From Pararhizobium sp. (lineage in GTDB: Bacteria > Pseudomonadota > Alphaproteobacteria > Rhizobiales > Rhizobiaceae): 42,623 nt of DNA. How positions within the stretch are numbered: the first letter of the stretch is position 1; every line of letters starts with the position of its first letter. Shown here piece by piece: positions 1-7,969 of the stretch. Under the pieces are notes generated by a model. That model made no database searches, had not been told where the DNA came from, and saw nothing but the letters and a program-made list of their open reading frames with translations. The stretch covers positions 1-42,623 of the forward strand of contig JAURWE010000098.1 of assembly GCA_030655075.1 (NCBI GenBank). The letters are read 5' to 3'. The translations under genes were made by a program, and so were the position numbers.

Positions 1-2
1 CG

Positions 3-518
3 ACCGACGCCAAAAAGGTCATCACCGTGCGCACCGCCTCGTTTGCCGCCGCCGCTGAAGGTGGCTCCGCATCCGTCGAAACCATCGCTGCCGCTGCCAA
101 TCCGGGCCTGTCGACCTTTGTCAAGGACGCGCTGTCCTCGTCCGACCGTCCGGAACTGACGTCTGCCAAGATCATCATCTCGGGCGGACGAGCGCTCGGC
201 TCGTCGGAAAAGTTCCAGGCGGTCATCCTGCCGGTGGCCGACAAGCTCGGCGCGGCCGTCGGCGCCTCCCGCGCGGCGGTTGACGCAGGTTATGCGCCGA
301 ACGACTGGCAGGTCGGACAGACCGGCAAGGTCGTCGCCCCGCAGCTCTACATCGCCGTAGGCATCTCCGGCGCCATCCAGCATCTGGCCGGCATGAAGGA
401 TTCAAAAGTCATCGTCGCCATCAACAAGGACGAAGAAGCCCCGATCTTCCAGGTCGCCGACTACGGCCTCGTTGGCGACCTGTTCGACATCCTGCCGGAG
501 CTGGAAAAGGCGCTGTAA
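3..518 (+). CDS. etfA: Electron transfer flavoprotein alpha subunit, C-terminal part
   Basis: This is the 3' end of the ETF alpha subunit; the gene begins left of the window and the reading frame is open from base 3. ETF is a soluble FAD heterodimer that passes electrons from acyl-CoA and other dehydrogenases to ETF-ubiquinone oxidoreductase. The visible part is the FAD-binding C-terminal domain, with the family signatures SGGRALGSSEKF, GASRAAVDAGY, QVGQTGKVVAPQLYIAVGIS and GAIQHLAGM. It ends in the usual GDLFDILPELEKAL type tail. A strong hairpin with a T-run follows 25 bases after the stop. etfB would be expected just upstream, outside the window. Confidence 0.96.
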   Translation, partial: TDAKKVITVRTASFAAAAEGGSASVETIAAAANPGLSTFVKDALSSSDRPELTSAKIIISGGRALGSSEKFQAVILPVADKLGAAVGASRAAVDAGYAPNDWQVGQTGKVVAPQLYIAVGISGAIQHLAGMKDSKVIVAINKDEEAPIFQVADYGLVGDLFDILPELEKAL

Positions 519-542
519 GAAGCACCGCTCAAAAACGACGAG

Positions 543-570
543 AAAGCCGGGGCTCTGCTCCGGCTTTTTG
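543..570 (+). terminator. Rho-independent terminator of etfA
   Basis: An 11-base-pair stem (AAAGCCGGGGC with GCTCCGGCTTT, one G-T pair) closes a three-base TCT loop and is followed by TTTTTG then more T. It lies 25 bases after the etfA stop and should separate etfA from the next gene, although that gene takes part in the same metabolism. Confidence 0.88.
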
Positions 571-741
571 TTTTGCAGGCATCGGACAAAAGGTCGCAAT
601 CGAATAAAGGCTGGAAAAAGCTGCGACATGGCATTATCACTTTGCGGGCTGAACCTGGCCTCCTGCCACCTGCCGTAAACGCGCCCGCAACGGACCGTTT
701 AAACTGACAGAACCGCCCCTTTCGAACCCGCGAGACAGATC

Positions 742-1617
742 ATGATCATCAAGAATGTCGGAATTATCGGTGCGGGCCAGATGGGCTGCGGCATTGCCCA
801 TGTCTCGGCGATGGCCGGCTACCGGGTTCAGATCTATGATCTGGCGCCCGAGCGGATCGAATCCGGTTTGGCGACGATCCACGGCAACCTCGCCCGGCAG
901 GTCTCCTCCGGCAAGACCACCGACGAGGAGCGCAAGGCAGCACTTGCCCTGATCAAGGGCTCGAGCGACATCAACGATCTGTCGCCCATGGACCTCGTCA
1001 TCGAGGCCGCCACCGAAGACGAAACCGTCAAGCGCAAGATCTACGGCCAGGTCTGCCCGGTGCTGCGTCCCGAAGCCATTCTCGCCACCAACACCTCGTC
1101 GCTGTCGATCACCCGCCTGGCATCGGCCACCGATCGCCCGGAACGCTTCATGGGCATCCATTTCATGAATCCGGTGCCAATCATGAAGCTGGTCGAGCTG
1201 GTGCGCGGCATTGCCACCGAGCAGGACACGTTCACCTCGGCTAAGGCCTATGTCACGGCACTCGACAAGACCATCACGGTCGCCGAGGATTTCCCGGCCT
1301 TCATCGTCAACCGCATCCTGCTGCCGATGATCAACGAGGCGATCTACACGCTTTATGAAGGCGTTGGCTCGGTGGAGGCCATCGACACGGCGATGAAACT
1401 CGGTGCCAACCATCCGATGGGTCCGCTGCAGTTGGCCGATTTCATCGGGCTCGATACCTGTCTGTCGATCATGCAGGTGCTGCACGACGGCCTGTCGGAC
1501 AGCAAATATCGCCCCTGCCCGCTGCTGGTCAAATATGTCGAAGCCGGCTGGCTCGGCCGCAAGTCGGGCCGCGGCTTTTACGACTATCGCGGCGAAGTGC
1601 CTGTTCCGACGCGATAA
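742..1617 (+). CDS. hbdA: 3-hydroxybutyryl-CoA dehydrogenase
   Basis: A 291-residue member of the short 3-hydroxyacyl-CoA dehydrogenase family, which interconverts acetoacetyl-CoA and 3-hydroxybutyryl-CoA with NAD(P). The N-terminal Rossmann domain has the dinucleotide loop GxGxxG at residues 10-15 (GAGQMG) and VIEAATED near residue 87. The catalytic His is in GIHFMNP (His140), with Glu152 in VELVRG as its likely partner. The C-terminal domain carries NRILLPMINEA and ends GRKSGRGFYDY, as is typical. Length matches the stand-alone bacterial enzymes (about 280-295). It follows etfA, which fits beta-oxidation/butanoate or polyhydroxybutyrate metabolism, but a terminator between them suggests its own promoter. 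Confidence 0.93.
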   Translation: MIIKNVGIIGAGQMGCGIAHVSAMAGYRVQIYDLAPERIESGLATIHGNLARQVSSGKTTDEERKAALALIKGSSDINDLSPMDLVIEAATEDETVKRKIYGQVCPVLRPEAILATNTSSLSITRLASATDRPERFMGIHFMNPVPIMKLVELVRGIATEQDTFTSAKAYVTALDKTITVAEDFPAFIVNRILLPMINEAIYTLYEGVGSVEAIDTAMKLGANHPMGPLQLADFIGLDTCLSIMQVLHDGLSDSKYRPCPLLVKYVEAGWLGRKSGRGFYDYRGEVPVPTR

Positions 1618-1753
1618 TCGACCGCCGAACGTCACTTCGGCGCAATTTTTTTCGCGATGCACCCCTCTCATTGGTCCGCGATACCTCGGATCGGCCTGAG
1701 CCACCCTGTATGGTCGCCTGACACATCAGACAAGTCTCGGGAGTCCACACAGA

Positions 1754-2737
1754 ATGAACCGTTTTCTCCTCGTCGGCGCGGCGATCCTCGCCCTGGCGGC
1801 CCCCTTCTCCGCCCATGCCGAAGAAAAACTGCTGAACGCCTCCTATGATGTGGCGCGCGAAGTTTTTGCGGCCGAGAACGAGGCCTTCATCAAGCAGCAT
1901 CCAGGCGTCACCATCGACCAGTCGCATGCCGGCACCTCCAAGCAGGCCCGCGCCATCGTCGAGGGTCTCGAAGCCGACGTCGTCACCTTCAACCAGGTGA
2001 CCGACATCGATTTCCTCGCCAAGAATGGCTTTGTCACTGAGGCCTGGCAGACGTCCTTCCCGAACAACGCCTCGCCTTTCTATTCCTTCCCGTCCTTTCT
2101 GGTGCGGGCCGGCAATCCGAAGAACATCAAGGAATGGGGCGATCTCGTCCGTGACGACGTGAAGGTCGTCTTCCCGAACCCGAAGACCTCGGGCAACGCC
2201 CGCTACACCTACCTGGCCGCCACCGCTTACGCCAAGGAAGCCTTCAAGGGTGATGATGCCAAGGTGAAGGAATTTATCACCAAGCTGTTCGACAACGTGC
2301 CGGTCTTCGACACCGGCGGCCGCGCCGCGACCACGACCTTCGTCGAGCGCGAGATCGGCGATGTCATCATCACCTTCGAGGCTGAAACCCGCTCGATCGC
2401 CAAGCAGTATGGCGAAGACAAGTTTGAAAGCGTCGTGCCGTCGGTAAGCCTGCTGTCGGAATTCCCGGTCGCCATTGTCGACAAGGTCGCCGACAAACAC
2501 GGCACCCGCGAACTGGCAAAATCCTATCTCGACTTCCTCTATACGCCAGAAGGCCAGCGCATCGCCGCCGAGTTCGGCCATCGCGTCCATGATCCGGCCG
2601 TTGCTGCCGAGTTCAAGGACAAGTTCCCGGAAATCCGCCTGGTAAACGTCGACGATGTCTTCGGTGGCTGGAAAAAAATCTCCGAAGAGCATTTTGCCTC
2701 AGGCGCGATCCTCGACAGTCTCTACGGCAGCCGCTAA
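1754..2737 (+). CDS. sbp: Sulfate ABC transporter, periplasmic sulfate-binding protein
   Basis: A 327-residue periplasmic solute-binding protein for sulfate (possibly thiosulfate). A Sec signal peptide is obvious (residues 1-22, ending SAHA before EEKLLNASYDV). Family signatures are SYDVAREVFAAEN, HAGTSKQARAIVEGLEADVV, NPKTSGNARYTYLAA and FDTGGRAATTTF. It is the first gene of a sbp-cysT-cysW-cysA operon, with 28 bases before cysT. The 136-base leader (1618-1753) should hold the promoter, but I cannot identify a CysB-type or other operator by eye. GGGAG lies about ten bases before the ATG. Confidence 0.95.
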   Translation: MNRFLLVGAAILALAAPFSAHAEEKLLNASYDVAREVFAAENEAFIKQHPGVTIDQSHAGTSKQARAIVEGLEADVVTFNQVTDIDFLAKNGFVTEAWQTSFPNNASPFYSFPSFLVRAGNPKNIKEWGDLVRDDVKVVFPNPKTSGNARYTYLAATAYAKEAFKGDDAKVKEFITKLFDNVPVFDTGGRAATTTFVEREIGDVIITFEAETRSIAKQYGEDKFESVVPSVSLLSEFPVAIVDKVADKHGTRELAKSYLDFLYTPEGQRIAAEFGHRVHDPAVAAEFKDKFPEIRLVNVDDVFGGWKKISEEHFASGAILDSLYGSR

Positions 2738-2765
2738 CACAAGCCGCACAATCTGACTGGAGCCG

Positions 2766-3632
2766 GTGGACCTCGTCCGCCGGTTCTTCTGCGTGAAAAG
2801 GACCACCGATTTGAGACGGCGAGTGTTGCCGGGTCTGCCGCTGTCGCTGGGCATCACCCTCATCTACGTGTCGATCATCGTCGTGCTGCCGCTCGGCGCG
2901 CTGGTCTTCAAGGCGGCAAGCCTCGGCTTTGCCGACTACTGGCGCATCATCTCGTCCGAACGCGCCGTGGCGAGTTACCGGGTCACGGTGCTCTCCGCTC
3001 TCGGCGCCACGATCTTCAATCTGTTCTTCGGCATTGCGCTCGCCTGGGTGCTGGTACGCTACCGCTTTCCCGGCCGCCGGATCCTTGACGCGCTGGTCGA
3101 CCTGCCCTTTGCTCTGCCCACGGCCGTCGCCGGCATCGCGCTCACCACGCTGTTTGCCAGCAACGGCTGGTTCGGCGCGCCGCTGGCCCTCATCGGCATC
3201 AAGGTCGCCTATACGCCGCTCGGCATCATGATCGCCATGTCCTTCACCAGCCTGCCCTTCATTGTGCGCACGGTGCAGCCGGTGCTGGAAGAGCTTGACC
3301 CGGCCTTCGAGGAGGCCGGCCAGTCGCTCGGCGGCAGCGACCTGTCGATCTTTTGGCGCGTGATCGTGCCGCTCCTGACCCCGGCGCTGCTGGCCGGTGT
3401 CTCGCTGTCCTTCGCCCGCAGCCTCGGCGAATTCGGCGCCGTCATCTTCATCGCCGGCAACCAGCCGCTGGAAACCGAGATCACAGCGCTCCTCGCCTTC
3501 ATCCGGCTCGAGGAATACGACTACCCGGCCTCGGCCGCGATCGCCTCGGTGCTGCTGATCACTGCCTTCCTGATGCTCGCCGCGACAAACCTGCTGCAGG
3601 CCCGCGCCCTGCGCTACACCGTGAAGGGCTGA
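2766..3632 (+). CDS. cysT: Sulfate ABC transporter permease CysT (CysU)
   Basis: Inner-membrane permease of the sulfate importer, about six transmembrane helices. The N-terminal RRVLPGLPLSLGITLIY is the hallmark of CysT. The BPD_transp_1 coupling motif that contacts CysA is EEAGQSLGGSDLSIFWRVIVP. The start is uncertain: GTG at 2766 gives 288 residues and has GGAG four bases upstream; GTG at 2793 and TTG at 2811 are also in frame. The TTG start has the better-spaced AAAAGGA and begins just before RRVLPG. It is followed by cysW after four bases. Confidence 0.92.
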   Translation: MDLVRRFFCVKRTTDLRRRVLPGLPLSLGITLIYVSIIVVLPLGALVFKAASLGFADYWRIISSERAVASYRVTVLSALGATIFNLFFGIALAWVLVRYRFPGRRILDALVDLPFALPTAVAGIALTTLFASNGWFGAPLALIGIKVAYTPLGIMIAMSFTSLPFIVRTVQPVLEELDPAFEEAGQSLGGSDLSIFWRVIVPLLTPALLAGVSLSFARSLGEFGAVIFIAGNQPLETEITALLAFIRLEEYDYPASAAIASVLLITAFLMLAATNLLQARALRYTVKG

Positions 3633-3636
3633 GACG

Positions 3637-4523
3637 ATGGCTGCACCCCGAACCCGCAAGCCGCCCCGCGTCGGCGACGCCCCGATCTTCCGGCGAATCC
3701 TGATCGGCATCGTCCTGGTCCTGTCGGCGCTCGTCGTCATCGCCCCGATGGCGGTCATCGGCTTCCAGGCCTTTTCCATGGGCATCGGCTATTTCGGCGC
3801 CACCATCGCCCATCCGGACACACGGCACGCCATCCTGCTCACGGTTCTGACGGCACTGATCGCGGTCCCCATCAACACCGTCTTCGGCGTCGCCGCCGCC
3901 TGGGCCATCACCAAGTTCGAATTCCCCGGCCGCCGCCTGCTGCTGGTTGTCATCGAAATCCCCTTCTCGATCTCGCCCATCGTCGCCGGCGTCTCCTATC
4001 TCTTCGTCTATGGCCTGCAGGGCCTGTTCGGCGAAATGCTGCAATCTGCCGATATCAAGATCCTCTTCGCCCTGCCCGGCATCGTGTTCGCCTCGATGTT
4101 TGTGACCGCCCCTTCGTGGCGCGTGAACTCATCCCGCTGATGCAGGCGCAGGGCCGCGATCTCGAGGAAGCGGCCACCTCGCTCGGCGCCAGCGGCTGGC
4201 GCACCTTCTTTTCCGTAACCTTGCCGAACATCAAATGGGCGCTGCTCTATGGCGTCGTGCTCTGCAACTCGCGCGTCATGGGCGAGTTCGGCGCCGTCTC
4301 GGTTGTCTCTGGCAACATTCGCGGCCAGACCAACACGCTGCCGCTGCACATCGAACTGCTCTACCATGACTACAACGCCGTCGGCGCCTTCGCTGCCGCA
4401 TCCATTCTGGCCATGCTGGCGGTCGTCACGCTGATCGCCAAAGTCGCCCTTGAGCGCCAGGGAGCAGGCCGCGTCAGCCGCCCGGCCCTCGTCGGCCCGA
4501 CATCCCCGGAGACTGCATCGTGA
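3637..4523 (+). pseudogene. cysW: Sulfate ABC transporter permease CysW, split by a one-base frameshift
   Basis: The second permease of the sulfate importer is present in full but in two frames. The first part (3637-4140) starts ATG and reads through FEFPGRRLLLVVIEIPFSISP, GVSYLFVYG and IVFASMFVTAP, then runs into WRVNSSR and a stop. The second part is in the next frame from 4113 onward: FVARELIPLMQAQG, EEAATSLGASGWRTFF, LCNSRVMGEFGAVSVVSG, ending at 4523. The join matches the conserved FVTxPFVARELIP of CysW exactly if one C is added to the CCCC run at 4109-4112. So either the gene is recently broken or the base is a sequencing error; the downstream half shows no decay and cysA overlaps its stop normally, which favours an error or a very recent mutation. 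Confidence 0.9.
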
Positions 4524-5539
4524 AAATCCACCTCGACAATGTCGTCAAGACCTTCGACACCTTCCGGGCCGTGCACGGCGTCTCGCTCGACATCGAAAGC
4601 GGCGAACTGGTGGCCCTGCTCGGCCCGTCCGGCTCCGGCAAGACGACGATCTTGAGGATGATCGCCGGGCTCGAATTCGCCGACGGCGGCGCCATCCACT
4701 TCGGCGACGTCAATGCCACCGATATTCCTGTGCGCGATCGTGGCGTCGGCTTCGTCTTCCAACACTATGCGCTGTTCCCGCACATGACCATCGGCGAAAA
4801 CATCGCCTTCGGCATGAAGGTCTCGAAGACGAGGCGCTCCCGCAGCGAGATTGCAGATCGCGTCAACGACCTTCTGAAGCTGGTGCAGCTCGAAGGCCTC
4901 GGCGAGCGTTTCCCCAGCCAGATCTCCGGCGGCCAGCGCCAGCGCGTCGCCCTCGCCCGCGCCCTGGCGGTGGACCCGAAGGTGCTGCTGCTCGACGAGC
5001 CCTTCGGGGCGCTCGATGCCAATGTCCGCCGGGAACTGCGCCGCTGGCTGCGGCATATCCATGAAGAACTGAACATCACCACGCTCTTCGTCACCCACGA
5101 TCAGGAAGAGGCGCTCGACCTTGCCGACCGCGTCGTCATTCTCGAAAAAGGCAAGATCGTCCAACAGGGCACGCCGGAGGAGGTCTGCCGCCATCCGGAA
5201 AACGCCTTCGTGATGAATTTCCTGGGCGATACCAACCGGCTTCCGGCCCATGTGACCGCTGGCAAGGCCCATGTGCTCGGAGTCGGCCTTGACGCTCATG
5301 CCCTGCCCAACGGTCCGGCCGAAATTCTCTTCCGCCCGGCCGATGTCGTCTGGCACGAGCACGGTCCGGGCATTCCGGCAACCATCACCCGCATCATCGA
5401 TCGTCCGGATTCCCGCCGCGTCCTGGCGCTGACCGCTGATGGCCACGGCATCGAGTTCGACACCGCCCCGGAATTCCCTTTCAAGAACGGCGCCCGCGGC
5501 TTTGCCGAAATCCGCCGGCCGCGAATTTATCCGGCCTAG
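4520..5539 (+). CDS. cysA: Sulfate/thiosulfate ABC transporter ATP-binding protein CysA
   Basis: A 339-residue ATPase that powers sulfate import. Walker A is GPSGSGKT at residues 35-42; the Q-loop follows in GFVFQHYALFPHMT, the signature is ISGGQRQRVALARAL, Walker B is LLLDEPFGALD and the switch His is in FVTHDQEEALD. Residues after about 235 form the C-terminal TOBE-like regulatory domain (LFRPADVVWHE). It starts with GTG overlapping the cysW stop (GTGA), so translation is coupled. Its TAG stop shares the palindrome CTAG with the stop of the convergent tlpA. Confidence 0.95.
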   Translation: MKIHLDNVVKTFDTFRAVHGVSLDIESGELVALLGPSGSGKTTILRMIAGLEFADGGAIHFGDVNATDIPVRDRGVGFVFQHYALFPHMTIGENIAFGMKVSKTRRSRSEIADRVNDLLKLVQLEGLGERFPSQISGGQRQRVALARALAVDPKVLLLDEPFGALDANVRRELRRWLRHIHEELNITTLFVTHDQEEALDLADRVVILEKGKIVQQGTPEEVCRHPENAFVMNFLGDTNRLPAHVTAGKAHVLGVGLDAHALPNGPAEILFRPADVVWHEHGPGIPATITRIIDRPDSRRVLALTADGHGIEFDTAPEFPFKNGARGFAEIRRPRIYPA

Positions 5540-6210
5540 CTGCCCGCCGGGACGTTTAGCGCCGCGTTGATCAGCGCCTTGGCATCCGGGCTGTCCCAGG
5601 CGGCCGGGCCGTTCATCCCCGAGATCAGGCAGCCCTTGTTGTTGAAGAGCAGCGTAACCGGCAGACCGAAGGCCAGACCCTCTTTCTTCAGCGTGTTGAA
5701 CACACCCATCGAACTGTCACGGTAGAAGCCGAGATCGTGCACGCCGGTTTCATCGAGAAAACCCTTGGGTTTCTCGTCTCCGCCCGTGTCGATGTTGACG
5801 GCGACGACTTCGAACCTGTCATTGCCGAGCTCCTTCTGCAGCGCGTTCAGCGCCGGCATTTCCTCGCGGCAGGGCACGCACCAGGTCGCCCAGAGATTGA
5901 ACAGCACGGTCTTGCCGGCAAAATCGGCGACGCTCATCGCCTTGCCGTCGGTGCCTTTGAACGAAAGATCGCCGACCGTGCGCGGCCGGTCGATCGGCGA
6001 CATCGCCGCCACCTGGCCCTTGAGGAACGGCAGCAGGGCCGTCGCCTGCTCTTTCGCCCCCTCGCACTGGACAGCAGCCGATGCGGCCGAACCATTGCCA
6101 GACCCCACTGCCTTCACGTATACCGCTGCCGCACCCGCGATCAGCCCGGCAACGGCGGCAATCGCGATCAGTTTGGCGGATGGAAGACCCAGGGTCTTTC
6201 GTTCGGTCAT
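5536..6210 (-). CDS. tlpA: Membrane-anchored thiol:disulfide interchange protein, TlpA-like
   Basis: A 224-residue thioredoxin-fold protein anchored in the inner membrane and facing the periplasm. One transmembrane segment lies at residues 13-32, then a linker with a lone Cys49, then the TlpA domain with the redox pair in WATWCVPCREEMPAL (Cys111, Cys114). TlpA of Bradyrhizobium reduces copper chaperones and CoxB during cytochrome oxidase assembly; the same role is inferred here. GGAG six bases upstream supports the ATG at 6210. It is divergent from argH with 38 bases between, as is common in Rhizobiales, and converges on cysA with interlocking stop codons. Confidence 0.9.
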   Translation of the reverse strand: MTERKTLGLPSAKLIAIAAVAGLIAGAAAVYVKAVGSGNGSAASAAVQCEGAKEQATALLPFLKGQVAAMSPIDRPRTVGDLSFKGTDGKAMSVADFAGKTVLFNLWATWCVPCREEMPALNALQKELGNDRFEVVAVNIDTGGDEKPKGFLDETGVHDLGFYRDSSMGVFNTLKKEGLAFGLPVTLLFNNKGCLISGMNGPAAWDSPDAKALINAALNVPAGS

Positions 6211-6248
6211 TTCATTCTCCAGGCCATCATCTTCTAGGCGGGCATCTC

Positions 6249-7652
6249 ATGGCAGACGGCACTTCTGACACCAAATCTTCCAACCAGATGTGGGGCGGCC
6301 GTTTCGCATCCGGGCCGGATGCGATCATGGAGGAGATAAATGCCTCCATCGGCTTCGACAAGAAGCTTTATGCCCAGGACATCCGCGGCTCAATCGCGCA
6401 TGCGACGATGCTGGCGCATAAAGGCATCATCGCGGCCGATGACAAAGACAAAATCCTTCACGGCCTGAACACGATCCTGTCAGAGATCGAAGCCGGCACC
6501 TTCGAGTTTTCCCGCCGCCTCGAAGACATCCACATGAACATAGAAGCCCGGCTCGCAACGCTGATCGGCCCGGCCGCCGGACGCCTGCACACCGCCCGCT
6601 CGCGCAACGACCAGGTGGCGCTCGATTTCCGCCTCTGGGTCAAGGAAGAGCTGCAGAAATGCGAGACCATGCTCGGCAGCCTGATTGCCGCCTTCCTCGA
6701 TCGCGCCGAAGAGCACGCCGAAACAGTCATGCCGGGTTTCACCCATCTGCAGACCGCCCAGCCCGTCACCTTCGGCCACCACTGCATGGCCTATGTCGAG
6801 ATGTTCGGCCGCGACCGCCAGCGCGTGCGCCACGCCATCGAGCACATGGACGAAAGCCCGATCGGTGCGGCGGCGCTGGCGGGCACCGGCTACCCGATCG
6901 ACCGCCACATGACCGCCAAGGCGCTCGGTTTCCGCGAGCCGACCCGCAACTCGATCGACACCGTCTCGGACCGCGATTTCGCGCTGGAGTTCCTGTCGAT
7001 TTCCTCGATCTGCGCCGTCCACCTGTCGCGCCTTGCCGAAGAGATCGTCATCTGGTCGACGCCGCAGTTCGGTTTCATCCGGCTCTCCGATGCTTTCTCG
7101 ACCGGCTCCTCAATCATGCCGCAGAAAAAGAACCCGGATGCGGCCGAACTGGTGCGCGCCAAGACCGGCCGCATCAACGGCTCTCTGATTGCGCTGCTGA
7201 CGGTCATGAAAGGCCTGCCGCTCGCCTATTCCAAGGACATGCAGGAAGACAAGGAACAGGTCTTCGACAGCGCCGAAAGCCTGGAACTGGCCATTGCCGC
7301 CATGACCGGCATGGTCCGCGACATGACCATCAACACCATCAGGATGAAGGCCGCCGCCGGTTCCGGTTTTTCCACCGCCACCGACCTTGCCGACTGGCTG
7401 GTGCGCGAGGCGGGCCTGCCATTCCGCGATGCGCATCATGCCACCGGACACGCCGTGGCGCTGGCCGAGAAGAAGGGCTGCGATCTGGCCGATCTCTCGC
7501 TCGAAGAGCTGCAGGCCATCAACCCCGCCATCACCGGCGAGGTTTTCGGCGTGTTGACGGTCGAGGCCTCGGTGGCCAGCCGCACCTCCTTCGGCGGCAC
7601 GGCACCGGTGGAAGTGCGCAAGCAGATCGCCTGGTGGCGGGCGCGCAACTGA
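6249..7652 (+). CDS. argH: Argininosuccinate lyase
   Basis: A 467-residue cytosolic enzyme that splits argininosuccinate into arginine and fumarate, the last step of arginine synthesis. Signatures are MWGGRF near the N-terminus, HTARSRNDQVALDFRLW, GFTHLQTAQPVTFGHH and the fumarase/aspartase-superfamily loop GSSIMPQKKNPDAAEL. The frame is open for 168 bases upstream, but the ATG at 6249 gives the normal family length and N-terminus (MADGTSDTKSSNQMWGGRF). It is divergent from tlpA and leads the argH-lptM-lysA run. Confidence 0.96.
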   Translation: MADGTSDTKSSNQMWGGRFASGPDAIMEEINASIGFDKKLYAQDIRGSIAHATMLAHKGIIAADDKDKILHGLNTILSEIEAGTFEFSRRLEDIHMNIEARLATLIGPAAGRLHTARSRNDQVALDFRLWVKEELQKCETMLGSLIAAFLDRAEEHAETVMPGFTHLQTAQPVTFGHHCMAYVEMFGRDRQRVRHAIEHMDESPIGAAALAGTGYPIDRHMTAKALGFREPTRNSIDTVSDRDFALEFLSISSICAVHLSRLAEEIVIWSTPQFGFIRLSDAFSTGSSIMPQKKNPDAAELVRAKTGRINGSLIALLTVMKGLPLAYSKDMQEDKEQVFDSAESLELAIAAMTGMVRDMTINTIRMKAAAGSGFSTATDLADWLVREAGLPFRDAHHATGHAVALAEKKGCDLADLSLEELQAINPAITGEVFGVLTVEASVASRTSFGGTAPVEVRKQIAWWRARN

Positions 7653-7762
7653 CCGATCACCTGCTCTGACCCACTCATCAAGAGAAATAGGGTGCACAAG
7701 CGCCTGAAAAATCGCTAAGACGGCTGCATGTCGATCGACCGCCCGGCAAAGGAACGAATTGT

Positions 7763-7957
7763 ATGACGCGAAATACTGTGCGTGTGGCCTTCATTCTGGC
7801 GGTGGCCGGTCTGGCGCTTGCCGGCTGCGGCCGCAAGGGCCCTCTGGAAACGCCGGCACGCGGACAGTCGCTGTGGGTGACCCCGGAAGAAGGCGCGGTA
7901 CCGGCCGAAAAACCGGATGTCGAAGACAAGCCCTTCCTGCTCGACCCGCTCCTCTAA
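7763..7957 (+). CDS. lptM: Small LptM-type lipoprotein
   Basis: A 64-residue lipoprotein. The signal peptide ends in the lipobox LAGC (Cys22), and the mature part begins CGRKGPLETP, the CGxKGPL hallmark of LptM (formerly YifL). In Escherichia coli LptM helps the outer-membrane LPS translocon LptD mature by mimicking LPS; applying this to Rhizobiaceae is inference. The acidic tail (EEGAVPAEKPDVEDKPF) is otherwise featureless. The ATG at 7763 has AAGGA upstream. lysA begins 13 bases later, and an LptM gene ahead of lysA is the usual arrangement in proteobacteria. Confidence 0.87.
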   Translation: MTRNTVRVAFILAVAGLALAGCGRKGPLETPARGQSLWVTPEEGAVPAEKPDVEDKPFLLDPLL

Positions 7958-7969
7958 CGGAATGCACCC

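Noticed and set aside
1529..2692. A 387-codon open frame on the minus strand across hbdA and sbp
   Set aside because: It lies antisense to two genes with clear family motifs, its product is compositionally odd, and high G+C coding sequence commonly leaves the opposite frames open.
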